Shown: positions 1-8,303 of the stretch, piece by piece
Position numbering within the stretch: position 1 is the stretch's first letter
How the letters are laid out: each line of letters begins with the position of its first letter
Assembly (NCBI RefSeq): GCF_009688965.1
Contig: NZ_AP021875.1
Coordinates: forward strand, 7,111,001 to 7,175,000
DNA: 64,000 nt
Origin: Desulfosarcina widdelii
Lineage (GTDB): Bacteria > Desulfobacterota > Desulfobacteria > Desulfobacterales > Desulfosarcinaceae
Reading direction: 5' to 3'
Program-made: the position numbers and the translations under genes
Notes under the pieces: generated by a model
Told to the model about the DNA's origin: nothing
Database searches by the model: none
The model's input: only the letters and a program-made list of their open reading frames with translations

Positions 1-379
1 GGCGGTTGTCGCCGAAATCGGCAATGAGGAGCATCGGTTTGCCATGCCACATGAAGGTTGCCAGCCCTTCCCAGTCTCGATTGGTGGCTCCGGAGATCTT
101 TATGCGGCCCCGGCTTCGGCCGTCCCGGCCCAAGGCAAACAAAAACGGTCCGTTACCGCCGTCGTTGACGGCCCACAGCAGGTCCGCGTCGATCAGGGAG
201 GTGTCCATTCCCGAGCATTCCACCAGTTGTTCCGATTCGATGTGGCCGATGGTCTGAGCGGTGCCGTAAAATAGCGCTTGTCTGGACTGCCCCGACGGGC
301 CGGCTTGCGACCACGAGAACGTCAAATCGGCCAGACAAAGGCCAAAACAAAGGGCGAGACATATCACAAAACGCTGCAT
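1..379 (-). CDS. Secreted protein of the esterase-like/phytase-like beta-propeller type, 5' part only
   Basis: The reading frame runs from an ATG at 379 off the left edge of the window (126 codons visible), so the gene is truncated by the window. A GGAG ribosome-binding site lies seven bases before the ATG. Residues 1-24 form a hydrophobic signal peptide. The mature part has the pattern LLWAVNDGG, LFALGRDG, DWEGLA and IADFGDN, which is typical of proteins with esterase-like or phytase-like propeller domains that bind metal through acidic loops. The family assignment is from motif resemblance only; substrate and exact fold are unknown. It diverges from the GspE-type gene that starts at 669. 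The 289 bases between them hold no other gene that I can support. Confidence 0.72.
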   Translation of the reverse strand, partial: MQRFVICLALCFGLCLADLTFSWSQAGPSGQSRQALFYGTAQTIGHIESEQLVECSGMDTSLIDADLLWAVNDGGNGPFLFALGRDGRSRGRIKISGATNRDWEGLATFMWHGKPMLLIADFGDNR

Positions 380-668
380 CCCGGATCTCCATCTTCTTTG
401 TGCCACGATGTGCATCAATTTCCGTGGTCATCGGCTGTCTTTCTTATTACCAGCGCATGTGGGAAGAAACAACGGTTACCTTTATCGCTTGACATTCGGA
501 ACCGATCCGATGAACATGAAATCGCCTGTCAGGCGGCGTTTGCCAACCGTTCGTACGATCTGCGCGCAAAGTAAGGCGACCCTTTCGTGCATCGGCATAC
601 AGACGCCACGATTTGATAAAAAACCCTCCGGCCGTTGGACCGTGAGGGCATCGAAGGAGTGAACATCC

Positions 669-2507
669 ATGATCGAACAATGGTCGCCCAAATATCTTCT
701 TTCCGTAATTGAGAAAAAGGGGTTGATATCCATCCAGCAGGCCAGAGAATTGTATGCCAACCGGACGAAGCTGATCCAGCAGTTCGAGAGGCGCCGCGAT
801 AAACAGGGTGGAAACAATTTTAACGAGAAACGGGATCAACCGTTCCTTTTTATCGATACCGTTGTGGCCCAGAATATCAAGCGCGAGGACAGCCCCTCAA
901 AAATTCTGGACGAGGACATTATTTACCAGACACTTGCGGAAAGATGGAACCTGCCGTTCGTCAAGATCGATCCGCTCAAACTGGACCTGAATTTGGTCAC
1001 CACCACCATTCCCATCTCGTTTGCCAAAAATCATCTGGTGCTGCCCATCGGGATCAGCCAGGGAAAACTCACCGTGGCCACCCCCAATCCTTTCAATGCC
1101 GAGGTGCTCGAGGACATCACGCGCGCCTGCCAGATGCGGGTCCATGCAGTAGTCAGCCCCCGGTCGGACATTATCAAACTCATTGACGAGTTTTTCGGTT
1201 TTAAACGGTCCATTGCTGCCGCCGAGCACCAGTTTTCCGGCCCCACCGTGGATCTGGGCAATCTCGAGCGCTATATCCAGCTTCAGTCGGCCGATGAACT
1301 GCCTTCCAACGACCAGCACGTGGTCAATGCTGTCAACCATCTTTTCCTGTATGCATTCGACCAGAAGGCCAGCGATATCCATATCGAACCCAAACGGGAG
1401 AAGAGCTTGGTCAGGATGAGAATCGACGGCGTGCTGCACACGGTCTACCAGCTACCCAAGAGTGTCCATTCGGCGATCATCAGCCGCATCAAGAACCTGT
1501 CCGGGCTGGATATGGCCGAAAAACGGCGACCCCAGGATGGCCGCATCAAGACGGGCAAGAAAGATGTGGAGGTGGAAATCCGGGTCTCCACCGTTCCCGT
1601 CGCCTTCGGCGAGAAGGTGGTCATGCGGGTCATGGACCCGGATATTCTGTTCCAGGACCTTGCGAACCTCGGTTTTTCCTCCGTGGACATGGAGAAATAC
1701 AATCAGATCGTTTCCCATCCCCATGGGCTGGTTCTGGTCTGCGGACCTACCGGTAGTGGAAAATCCACAACCCTGTACTCCACCTTGAGGAAAATCAGTA
1801 CCCCGGAGGTCAACGTAACCACCATCGAGGATCCCATCGAAATGGTGCACGAGGATTTCAATCAGATCGCCGTTAAACCCCAGGTTGGCATTACCTTCGG
1901 GTCTATCATGCGCAATATCCTGCGGCAGGATCCGGATATCATCATGGTTGGGGAACTAAGGGACCTGGAAACCGCGGAAAACGCGATCCAGGCGGCGCTC
2001 ACCGGGCATTTGGTGCTGTCCACCCTGCACACCAACGATGCTCCCTCGTCGATCATCCGACTGATGGACCTGGGTGTTCCATCGTTTCTCATCCAGGCTA
2101 CGCTTCGAGGGATTCTCTCTCAGCGGCTGGTGCGCACCATCTGCAATGCCTGCAAAGAACCCGTGGAAATGGATGCCTCCAAGCTTGCGGCTTTAGGGCT
2201 GGAAACCGGAAAATCGGGGAGCTTGACACTTTTTCACGGCAAGGGCTGCCAGAAGTGCAGGGGAACCGGTTACCAGGGTAGAACCACCATCCATGAAGTG
2301 CTCCCTTTCACCGATGCCATCAAATCCCTGACGGTACCGGATTCGGACCTTGCCGGATTGACGGCGGCCGCTCGGGCACAGGGCATGGCTTCTTTACGGG
2401 AGAGTGCCATTGAAAAACTGCTGGCGGGCGCTACAACCTACCAGGAGGTCCTGCGTGTCACTTCCGGGGATCTTCTAACGGAAAATGCAATGGGAGAAAC
2501 GGCTTAA
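669..2507 (+). CDS. GspE/PilB-family secretion or pilus assembly ATPase
   Basis: A 612-residue hexameric ATPase of the type II secretion/type IV pilus family, which powers pilus or pseudopilus assembly from the cytoplasmic face of the inner membrane. An N-terminal MshEN/T2SSE_N-like domain covers about residues 85-175. The Walker A motif GPTGSGKST is at 359-367, a Walker B segment ending MVGELRD is near 426-432, and a zinc-binding tetracysteine pair is C492/C495 and C527/C530, as in GspE. AAGGAG seven to eight bases upstream supports the start. The gene stands alone, with no pilus or gsp partners here, so GspE cannot be separated from PilB or from a c-di-GMP-binding MshE-type ATPase. A bidirectional terminator follows directly. 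Confidence 0.9.
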   Translation: MIEQWSPKYLLSVIEKKGLISIQQARELYANRTKLIQQFERRRDKQGGNNFNEKRDQPFLFIDTVVAQNIKREDSPSKILDEDIIYQTLAERWNLPFVKIDPLKLDLNLVTTTIPISFAKNHLVLPIGISQGKLTVATPNPFNAEVLEDITRACQMRVHAVVSPRSDIIKLIDEFFGFKRSIAAAEHQFSGPTVDLGNLERYIQLQSADELPSNDQHVVNAVNHLFLYAFDQKASDIHIEPKREKSLVRMRIDGVLHTVYQLPKSVHSAIISRIKNLSGLDMAEKRRPQDGRIKTGKKDVEVEIRVSTVPVAFGEKVVMRVMDPDILFQDLANLGFSSVDMEKYNQIVSHPHGLVLVCGPTGSGKSTTLYSTLRKISTPEVNVTTIEDPIEMVHEDFNQIAVKPQVGITFGSIMRNILRQDPDIIMVGELRDLETAENAIQAALTGHLVLSTLHTNDAPSSIIRLMDLGVPSFLIQATLRGILSQRLVRTICNACKEPVEMDASKLAALGLETGKSGSLTLFHGKGCQKCRGTGYQGRTTIHEVLPFTDAIKSLTVPDSDLAGLTAAARAQGMASLRESAIEKLLAGATTYQEVLRVTSGDLLTENAMGETA

Positions 2508-2516
2508 TGGCTCCGT

Positions 2517-2550
2517 AAAAAAAGCCTGCTTCATTGAAGCAGGCTTTTTA
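2517..2550. terminator. Bidirectional intrinsic terminator
   Basis: A perfect 9-bp stem (GCCTGCTTC/GAAGCAGGC) with a three-base loop is flanked by an A-run on the left and a T-run on the right. It can therefore end the GspE-type gene on the plus strand and the LysM gene on the minus strand, which converge here. Confidence 0.92.
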
Positions 2551-2574
2551 GTCGGCTGAAAAGGGATTTTCCCG

Positions 2575-3639
2575 CTATTCAATCGGGGTTCGGAAGCGTT
2601 CTCCGGCAGTGATGGCCTTGTTGGCATTGGTCACAATCACCGTTGATGTGGTCCGCTCCGTATGCAGAACGAGGATCGTTCCGAAATCAACCGGTGGCAA
2701 GCTCACGGATTGGGTCTTGTCTTTTTCAGACTCGCTTTTTTTGCGATCATAGACGCTGTATTGCTGCCCGATTTCGATATTGTCCGCAGTGCCCTTGTCG
2801 ATGAAGGCCAGCATGAGTTCACCGGTCATTTTGGTGTGGTCTTCCGAATTGATAATCTGGCCGTCGATCCCGGGCGTACTGGGCTTGATTTCTATTTTGG
2901 CGGACCGTTGGCTGAAGGGCATCAGCATGTCTTCCGTCTTGATCGGCCGGTACGATTTGAGGATTCTGGCGATGACCATATCCGATTTTTCTTCGGTGAC
3001 TTCCAGAATCCCCAGGATATAATGCTGGACGCCGATGGTTTCCATGGCATCTCTTTCATCGGTCGGTTCCCTGTACCTGAAGATGACATGCCGGCTGCCG
3101 GGGATGAGTGCCGTCCGAGGGCTGTCCGCCGCTGGATGGACGTAAACGATGTCCCCTTCGCTGATCATGATTTTGTTTCCCTGGATCTCGAAAATGGTTC
3201 CCGAAGGCTTAACGGGCGGCTTGCGGATGAAACCGACTTTGTCTATGGAACTGTAGACGAAGAAGGGCCCGGCCGCTTCTTTCCCGACCATGGGTTTGAC
3301 CGGTTTCACCGGCTCTTCCGGAGTCACGGCGACGGAATCCGTCTGAATGACGGTCTGCGATCCCGATTTTTTGTACAGCCGAATCCGCTCGCCAGGGAAA
3401 ATCCAATGCGGATTGCTGATCTGATCGTTGTCTTCCCACAATTCCGGCCACAACCAGGGGGAGTCGCTGAAACGCTTGGACAGGTCCCAGAGGGTGTCGC
3501 CCTTCTGAATGGTATAGTAGAACCCCGTCTCGCTTTCGACGACATCGATTTTATCCGCTGCCATGCCCGTTGTTGTAAGCAAGAGGGGCGCAAGCAGAAA
3601 AACGGAAATAAGAACGGCTAAAGTTGTTCTACGATTCAT
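2575..3639 (-). CDS. LysM-domain periplasmic/envelope protein
   Basis: A 354-residue exported protein. I start it at the ATG at 3639, which has GAGG eight bases upstream; an ATG nine codons earlier (3666) lacks such a site. Residues 1-28 are a signal peptide or membrane anchor. A LysM peptidoglycan-binding domain follows at about 40-90 (YYTIQKGDTLWDLSKRF, then PELWEDN and IFPGERI). The remaining 250 residues include beta-rich segments with no motif I recognise. LysM proteins of this layout are common in Desulfobacterota, where many are annotated only as LysM peptidoglycan-binding proteins. It converges on the GspE-type gene and shares the terminator at 2517. Its role is probably cell-wall attachment; no catalytic motif is visible. 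Confidence 0.85.
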   Translation of the reverse strand: MNRRTTLAVLISVFLLAPLLLTTTGMAADKIDVVESETGFYYTIQKGDTLWDLSKRFSDSPWLWPELWEDNDQISNPHWIFPGERIRLYKKSGSQTVIQTDSVAVTPEEPVKPVKPMVGKEAAGPFFVYSSIDKVGFIRKPPVKPSGTIFEIQGNKIMISEGDIVYVHPAADSPRTALIPGSRHVIFRYREPTDERDAMETIGVQHYILGILEVTEEKSDMVIARILKSYRPIKTEDMLMPFSQRSAKIEIKPSTPGIDGQIINSEDHTKMTGELMLAFIDKGTADNIEIGQQYSVYDRKKSESEKDKTQSVSLPPVDFGTILVLHTERTTSTVIVTNANKAITAGERFRTPIE

Positions 3640-3748
3640 CACCAAACCTCGTCTTTTGGGTGTCATGGATGGTTCTGTCGCAACTTTCTTATTGATTTCA
3701 GTAACCTGATTGATGGTGTGTTGTCAAGAGGAACCGTTGTTCGATACA

Positions 3749-3792
3749 AAACAAAAGCCCCCGCAGAAAGACCCTGCGGAGGCTTTTGTTTA
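3749..3792. terminator. Intrinsic terminator of groESL
   Basis: A long hairpin, ACAAAAGCC/CCGCAG against CTGCGG/AGGCTTTTGT, with the A-run and T-run included in the stem, lies 30 bases past the groEL stop. Its symmetry would allow it to act in both directions. Confidence 0.88.
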
Positions 3793-3821
3793 AACCATGG
3801 GATAAGGTTCGGATCGGTCGA

Positions 3822-5483
3822 TTACATCATGCCGCCCATGCCGCCCATGCCACCCATACCGCCCATGCCGGCAGCACCGGCGCCAGCCATAGGATCGGCG
3901 CCCTTTTCTTCAGGCTTATCAGCGATCATGGCTTCAGTGGTGAGCATCAGGGATGCCACGCTGCCTGCATTCTGAAGGGCAAAGCGGACCACCTTGGTGG
4001 GGTCGATCACGCCGGCTTCAATGAGATCTTCGTACTCATTTGTGGCGGCATTGTAACCGGTGGAACCTTCCTCGTTTTTGACCTTGTCGATGACAACGCT
4101 GCCTTCGTAGCCGGCATTGCTGGCGATCCGGCGCAGGGGTTCTTCGATGGCGCGCATGACCACCTTGACGCCCAGTTTCTGGTCAGCCTTGATTTTAATT
4201 TTTTCCAATGCGGGCAGTGTCCGCACCAGCGCCACGCCGCCGCCGGGAACGATGCCTTCTTCAACTGCAGCACGGGTCGCGTTAAGGGCGTCCTCCACGC
4301 GTGCTTTTTTCTCTTTCATCTCGGTCTCGGTCGCTGCGCCGACGTTGATCACGGCTACGCCGCCGATCAGCTTGGCCAGCCGCTCCTGCAGTTTTTCGCG
4401 ATCGTAATCGGAGGAGGTTTCCTCGATCTGGGCGCGAATTTGCTTGACGCGACCTTCCAGAGCGGAGCGCGCACCGGCGCCGTCGACGATGGTGGTGTTG
4501 TCTTTGTCGATGCTGATGCGTTTGGCCTTGCCCAGATCGGCAAGGGTGAGATTTTCCATTTTGATGCCCAGATCTTCGGAAACAACCTGGCCGCCGGTGA
4601 GAATGGCGATGTCTTCCAACATGGCTTTTCTGCGGTCACCGAATCCGGGAGCCTTGACGGCGGCCACCTGAATCGTGCCGCGCAGTTTGTTGACCACCAA
4701 GGTCGCCAGGGCTTCGCCATCGACATCTTCGGCGATGATCATCAGCGGTTTGCCCATCTTCGCGACCTGTTCGAGAACCGGCAGCAGGTCTTTCATGTTG
4801 CTGACCTTCTTTTCGTTGATGAGGATAAAGGGGTCTTCGAGGGAGGCAACCATTTTTTCGGGATCGGTGACGAAGTAGGGGGATAGGTAGCCACGGTCGA
4901 ACTGCATGCCTTCGACCACATCCAGGGTGGTTTCCATGCCTTTGGCTTCCTCGACGGTGATAACGCCTTCTTTACCGACTTTGTTCATGGCTTCGGCGAT
5001 GATATTGCCGATGGTCTCGTCGTTATTGGCGGAGATGGTGCCCACCTGAGCGATTTCGCGCTGGTCTTTGGTGGGTTTGCTCATCTTGTGCAGCTCTTTG
5101 ACTGCCACTTCCACAGCCTTGTCGATTCCGCGCTTGATGGCCATGGGGTTGTTGCCGGCGGCAACGAGCTTCTGGCCTTCCTCGTAGATGGCACGGGCGA
5201 GAACGGTTGCCGTGGTGGTTCCGTCGCCGGCCATGTCACTGGTCTTGCTGGCCACTTCCTTGACCATCTGGGCGCCCATGTTCTCGAACTTATCTTCCAG
5301 TTCGACTTCCTTGGCAACGGTAACACCGTCTTTGGTGACTGTGGGAGATCCCCAGGATTTGTCGATGACGACGTTTCTGCCTTTGGGGCCTAAGGTGACA
5401 ACCACTGCATCGGCAAGGGCCTTGACGCCGTTGAGCATTGCTTCGCGGGCTTTCATATCGTATTTAATCACTTTACCAGCCAT
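3822..5483 (-). CDS. groL: Chaperonin GroEL, 60 kDa subunit
   Basis: A 553-residue group I chaperonin that forms the double-ring folding chamber and hydrolyses ATP. The sequence is full length and collinear with the family, from the N-terminal AKVIKYD-like start through the nucleotide-binding GDGTTTATVLA segment to the glycine-methionine tail (GGM repeats). GGAGG nine bases upstream supports the start at 5483. It follows groES with a 38-base gap in a standard groESL operon and ends in the terminator at 3749. No HrcA-binding CIRCE repeat is visible upstream of the operon, so heat-shock control probably uses another route, such as an alternative sigma factor. Confidence 0.99.
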   Translation of the reverse strand: MAGKVIKYDMKAREAMLNGVKALADAVVVTLGPKGRNVVIDKSWGSPTVTKDGVTVAKEVELEDKFENMGAQMVKEVASKTSDMAGDGTTTATVLARAIYEEGQKLVAAGNNPMAIKRGIDKAVEVAVKELHKMSKPTKDQREIAQVGTISANNDETIGNIIAEAMNKVGKEGVITVEEAKGMETTLDVVEGMQFDRGYLSPYFVTDPEKMVASLEDPFILINEKKVSNMKDLLPVLEQVAKMGKPLMIIAEDVDGEALATLVVNKLRGTIQVAAVKAPGFGDRRKAMLEDIAILTGGQVVSEDLGIKMENLTLADLGKAKRISIDKDNTTIVDGAGARSALEGRVKQIRAQIEETSSDYDREKLQERLAKLIGGVAVINVGAATETEMKEKKARVEDALNATRAAVEEGIVPGGGVALVRTLPALEKIKIKADQKLGVKVVMRAIEEPLRRIASNAGYEGSVVIDKVKNEEGSTGYNAATNEYEDLIEAGVIDPTKVVRFALQNAGSVASLMLTTEAMIADKPEEKGADPMAGAGAAGMGGMGGMGGMGGMM

Positions 5484-5521
5484 TTTGTATAACCTCCGTA
5501 TCTTCTATAGATGGGTAATTG

Positions 5522-5809
5522 TTACTCAATGACGCCGAGCACGTCGTCCTCACGCATGATCAGGTATTCTTCGCCATCAATTTTTACTTCCGTTCCTGAG
5601 TATTTTCCAAACAGAATCCGGTCGCCAACCTTGATTTCCAGTGCCACACGCTTGCCGTCGTCGCCGACTTTCCCGTTGCCCACGGCTTTAACCTTTCCCT
5701 CTGCCGGTTTTTCTTTGGCTGTATCCGGGATGATAATACCGCCCTTGGTTTTGGTTTCTTCTTCGACGCGCTGCACCAAAATTCGATCCTGCAATGGTCT
5801 GAGTTTCAT
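5522..5809 (-). CDS. groS: Co-chaperonin GroES
   Basis: A 95-residue co-chaperonin that caps the GroEL ring. The start MKLRPLQDRILV, the mobile loop region (ETKTKGGIIIPDTAKEKP) and the end VLGVIE are canonical, and the length matches the family. A purine-rich AGGAGAGAAGGAAAC tract precedes the ATG. It is the first gene of the groESL operon. The 193 bases between it and the FmdB-type gene were searched for the inverted repeat TTAGCACTC-N9-GAGTGCTAA, which is absent. Confidence 0.99.
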   Translation of the reverse strand: MKLRPLQDRILVQRVEEETKTKGGIIIPDTAKEKPAEGKVKAVGNGKVGDDGKRVALEIKVGDRILFGKYSGTEVKIDGEEYLIMREDDVLGVIE

Positions 5810-6002
5810 GTTTCCTTCTCTCCTTTTCGTTAAGAACTTGTGTTGTTACCAAACAGTCCCAATCCTAATTTGTTGTTTCAAAGGGGCCTTCTGGCCTATC
5901 GCCCTTTTTAAACGCCGATCAAAAGATCTATAAACGTAATCACAAGCAGTGAATTGTAAAGAGTGCCGGCCGGTTTTTATATGCCGCCGTCATTACTATG
6001 GC

Positions 6003-6287
6003 CTAATCGTCGCTTTTGGTTGCTTTGGAGGCATTGTCGCCGGGGGTGGCATTTTTTTCTGCAGATTTTTTCGATTCCGGCTCCTTGCCGCCGGTGCTTG
6101 AGGCGGGGGGCTTGGAGTAGCCTGATGCATACCATCCCGTTCCCTTGAGATGAAAACTGCTTTGGGAAATCAGCTTATTCAGCTTTCCCGAGCAGTGCCG
6201 GCATGTGGACAGTGGAGGATCCGAAAATTTCTGGATCGCTTCTTCAATTTCTCCGCACTTCGTACATTGGTATTCGTAGAGCGGCAT
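6003..6287 (-). CDS. FmdB-type zinc-ribbon protein
   Basis: A 94-residue protein whose first 45 residues are the FmdB/CxxC_CXXC regulatory-type zinc ribbon: MPLYEYQCTKCG, then CRHC about 20 residues later, two CxxC knuckles that would bind one zinc ion. The rest is a low-complexity Ser/Lys/Glu tail. AGGAG stands about ten bases before the ATG. The family is named after a putative regulator of formamidase/amidase genes, but function is unproven in most bacteria; it is very common in Desulfobacterota. It lies upstream of groES in the same orientation, separated by 193 bases, so co-transcription is uncertain. Confidence 0.88.
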   Translation of the reverse strand: MPLYEYQCTKCGEIEEAIQKFSDPPLSTCRHCSGKLNKLISQSSFHLKGTGWYASGYSKPPASSTGGKEPESKKSAEKNATPGDNASKATKSDD

Positions 6288-6401
6288 GTATCAATTCTCC
6301 TGTAACTAAGTGCAAAAATTATAAAAAATAGGGTGTTTCGTCGAATTGACTGCACTAATATATGTCGTCTTTCGTGCTTGTCAAGAAAACGAAAGTGAAA
6401 A

Positions 6402-6953
6402 TCAGGCCATGGTTTTCAAACCGTCGATGGGGGTGCGCCATGTGCTGTAAAAATCGAGCACGGTTCCCAATCCATGGGCTCTGACCGGATCGAGAATTTC
6501 GTGGGTGATGCCGTGGACGCGTCGCTCTTCCTCTAATTTCTCGGCTGCACTGGCATCGAAATTCTGAAGAAAGCGGCTGAAACGGACAATATGAACCAAC
6601 TCGTGGGTGACCACGTACAGGGCGAAAGGAGGAAGTTCCATCTCCGGATGCGTCTTCAGCACTTCCAGGATGGCATGATCCTGAATACAGATTTTGTAGA
6701 AATCGTAGGCGCTGGAGCCCAAAACGCCGCCCTTCAGTTTGCCTTCATAGCGGATGATCTGGGCAAAGGGGCCGTTAACGATTTCCTCATCGGTCAACTC
6801 GGAAAGGGTTTTGACGTCGTACTTCGGGTGCAGCCATTGACTTGCAGACATCTTATAATGGTTGCTGACAAGTTCTTCGGCCATGGCGACCGCGTTGTTG
6901 ACCATGGCCAGTTGACTGCTTGAGAATGTAGGCAACCTATCCTTTTCCTTCAT
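6402..6953 (-). CDS. Conserved protein with an HExxH metal-binding motif
   Basis: A 183-residue soluble protein with no signal peptide. It has HELVH at residues 117-121 within a helix-like segment (ALYVVTHELVHIVRF), followed about 20 residues later by a Glu-rich stretch (E142-E144) and THEIL at 150. This is the arrangement of a gluzincin-like metallopeptidase, in which the third zinc ligand is a downstream glutamate. I do not recognise a named family, and a peptidase activity is inference from the motif only. An AGGG site five bases before the ATG supports the start. It is a single gene between the FmdB-type gene and a divergent small gene at 7120. Confidence 0.75.
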   Translation of the reverse strand: MKEKDRLPTFSSSQLAMVNNAVAMAEELVSNHYKMSASQWLHPKYDVKTLSELTDEEIVNGPFAQIIRYEGKLKGGVLGSSAYDFYKICIQDHAILEVLKTHPEMELPPFALYVVTHELVHIVRFSRFLQNFDASAAEKLEEERRVHGITHEILDPVRAHGLGTVLDFYSTWRTPIDGLKTMA

Positions 6954-7042
6954 AAAAGCCCTGTAGCATACACCAACTCAAGGATCAATGGGTCAAAGTA
7001 AGGCCGGATGCACTTTTCGGGAAATGGGCAAATAAAAAGATA

Positions 7043-7069
7043 TGGACAAGCAACGGACGATGGTATATT
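7043..7069 (+). promoter_or_regulatory. Candidate sigma-70 promoter of the 32-residue gene
   Basis: TGGACA at 7043 and an extended minus-10, TGGTATATT (hexamer TATATT at 7064), are separated by 15 bases, about 50 bases before the start codon at 7120. The short spacer is compensated by the TG extension. Confidence 0.5.
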
Positions 7070-7119
7070 AAATCAAGTTTATTCGACCTTACTATTTTAC
7101 GACGAATGGGGGTGATCTG

Positions 7120-7218
7120 TTGGGCAGCGTGATCAAGAAAAGAAGAAAAAAGATGCGCAAGCATAAGCACCGCAAGCTGTTGGCCCGTACGCGGCATCAG
7201 AGAAGAAAGGGTAAATAA
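7120..7218 (+). CDS. Very short basic protein of the AURKAIP1/COX24 (mS38-like) family
   Basis: A 32-codon gene starting with TTG at 7120; a GGGGGTGAT ribosome-binding sequence ends five bases upstream. The product begins GSVIKKRRKKMRKHKHRK and ends HQRRKGK, and is almost entirely Arg, Lys and His. This is the signature of the AURKAIP1/COX24 domain, which in mitochondria is the small-subunit protein mS38. Short bacterial versions are widespread in Desulfobacterota and Bacteroidota and are thought to be ribosomal. A GTG three codons later is an alternative start. The gene has its own promoter (7043) and a strong terminator (7254), so it is an independent unit. Ribosome association here is inference from the family. 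Confidence 0.85.
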   Translation: MGSVIKKRRKKMRKHKHRKLLARTRHQRRKGK

Positions 7219-7253
7219 TGATACCTTCGCACTTCTGTGATGATCTCAGATAA

Positions 7254-7286
7254 GAAAGCACCGACACAAGTCGCGTCGGTGCTTTC
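7254..7286. terminator. Bidirectional intrinsic terminator
   Basis: A perfect 12-bp stem, GAAAGCACCGAC/GTCGGTGCTTTC, with a nine-base loop sits between the converging 32-residue gene (plus) and hflC (minus). Confidence 0.88.
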
Positions 7287-7316
7287 CAATCCTTCCCGGT
7301 TGCTCGACCGCTATCG

Positions 7317-8303
7317 CTATGGTTTTTTCAGTGGCGCTCCTTCATAGCCCTTCATGTACTTGAAAATTTCGGAGTCCGTCGAAAGGATGATCGAACTGTT
7401 GTCGGTCAGAGCCTCGTTGTACACTTCCAGCGTTTTAACGAAAGAATAAAATTCGGGGTCTACGCCGAACGATTCGGCATAAAGGCGCGTCGATTCCGCG
7501 TCGGCCTTACCCTTGACTTCCTGGGCCGTCCGGTAGGCTTCCGATTCGATGCGCTTGAGTTCCCTTTCTTTTTCACCCAGGATCTTCTGGGCTTCTCCCT
7601 TGCCTTCGGATCTGAATTTCTGGGCGATCTGCTTACGCTCGGCGATCATGCGGTCATAGACCGACTTGCGGACTTCCTCGACATAGTTCACGCGCTTGAT
7701 TTTCACATCCACCAGTTCGATGCCGAATTTGGCCAGTTTGGGTTTGGCCTGTTCCAGAATGCCGGTGTCGATCTTGTCCCGCCCGACGAAAACCTGGGCA
7801 AAGCGTGCGGGTTTTTCCTTCTCCAGGTCAATTTCCGTCTGGGTGGGGGTGGCCGAATCATCTCCGAAATCCTCGAAGGTATCCAGTTCCCGATTGCTGT
7901 TGCGGACGGCTTCAATAAGGCGGTTGGAGGTGATGAAGTTGCGCACCGTGGGGTCGATAATTTCGTCCAGCCGCTGCTGGGCGCGGTTGACGAAGCCGAC
8001 GGTTTTGAAAAAAACGACCGGATCGACGATTTTCCAGCGAGCGAATGTATTCACCCAGATATAGGTTTTGTCGCGGGTTGGAATCTGGCCGGGATCACCA
8101 TCCCATTCCTGAAGGTTTTTCGGAAAGACCAGCGCCTTTTCGATAATCGGAAGTTTGAATTTGAGTCCCGGCTCGGTCTCGGTCCGCTGAACCTTGTCGA
8201 AACGGGTGACCACCACCTGCTCGGTCTCGTCGACCGTGTAGGCGCAGATCACCAGGAGCAATACCAGTACGCCGGCCAGGGCCAGCAGGGCTTTTACTTT
8301 CAT
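7317..8303 (-). CDS. hflC: HflC, SPFH-domain regulator of FtsH
   Basis: A 328-residue inner-membrane protein with one N-terminal transmembrane helix (about residues 5-24) followed by an SPFH/band 7 domain (VDETEQVVVTRFDKVQRT onward) and a long helical region rich in Glu, Lys and Arg. HflC forms a large periplasmic cage with HflK around the membrane protease FtsH and modulates its activity. Its start overlaps the hflK stop by four bases, showing translational coupling. A length slightly above 300 residues is normal for the family. No hflX or hfq neighbour is present. Confidence 0.95.
   Translation of the reverse strand: MKVKALLALAGVLVLLLVICAYTVDETEQVVVTRFDKVQRTETEPGLKFKLPIIEKALVFPKNLQEWDGDPGQIPTRDKTYIWVNTFARWKIVDPVVFFKTVGFVNRAQQRLDEIIDPTVRNFITSNRLIEAVRNSNRELDTFEDFGDDSATPTQTEIDLEKEKPARFAQVFVGRDKIDTGILEQAKPKLAKFGIELVDVKIKRVNYVEEVRKSVYDRMIAERKQIAQKFRSEGKGEAQKILGEKERELKRIESEAYRTAQEVKGKADAESTRLYAESFGVDPEFYSFVKTLEVYNEALTDNSSIILSTDSEIFKYMKGYEGAPLKKP

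Noticed and set aside
3786..4886. 366-codon plus-strand frame opposite groEL
   Set aside because: A shadow of groEL; no independent evidence of translation.
5810..6002. CIRCE operator upstream of groES
   Set aside because: Only an isolated GAGTGC is present; the paired TTAGCACTC half is missing.
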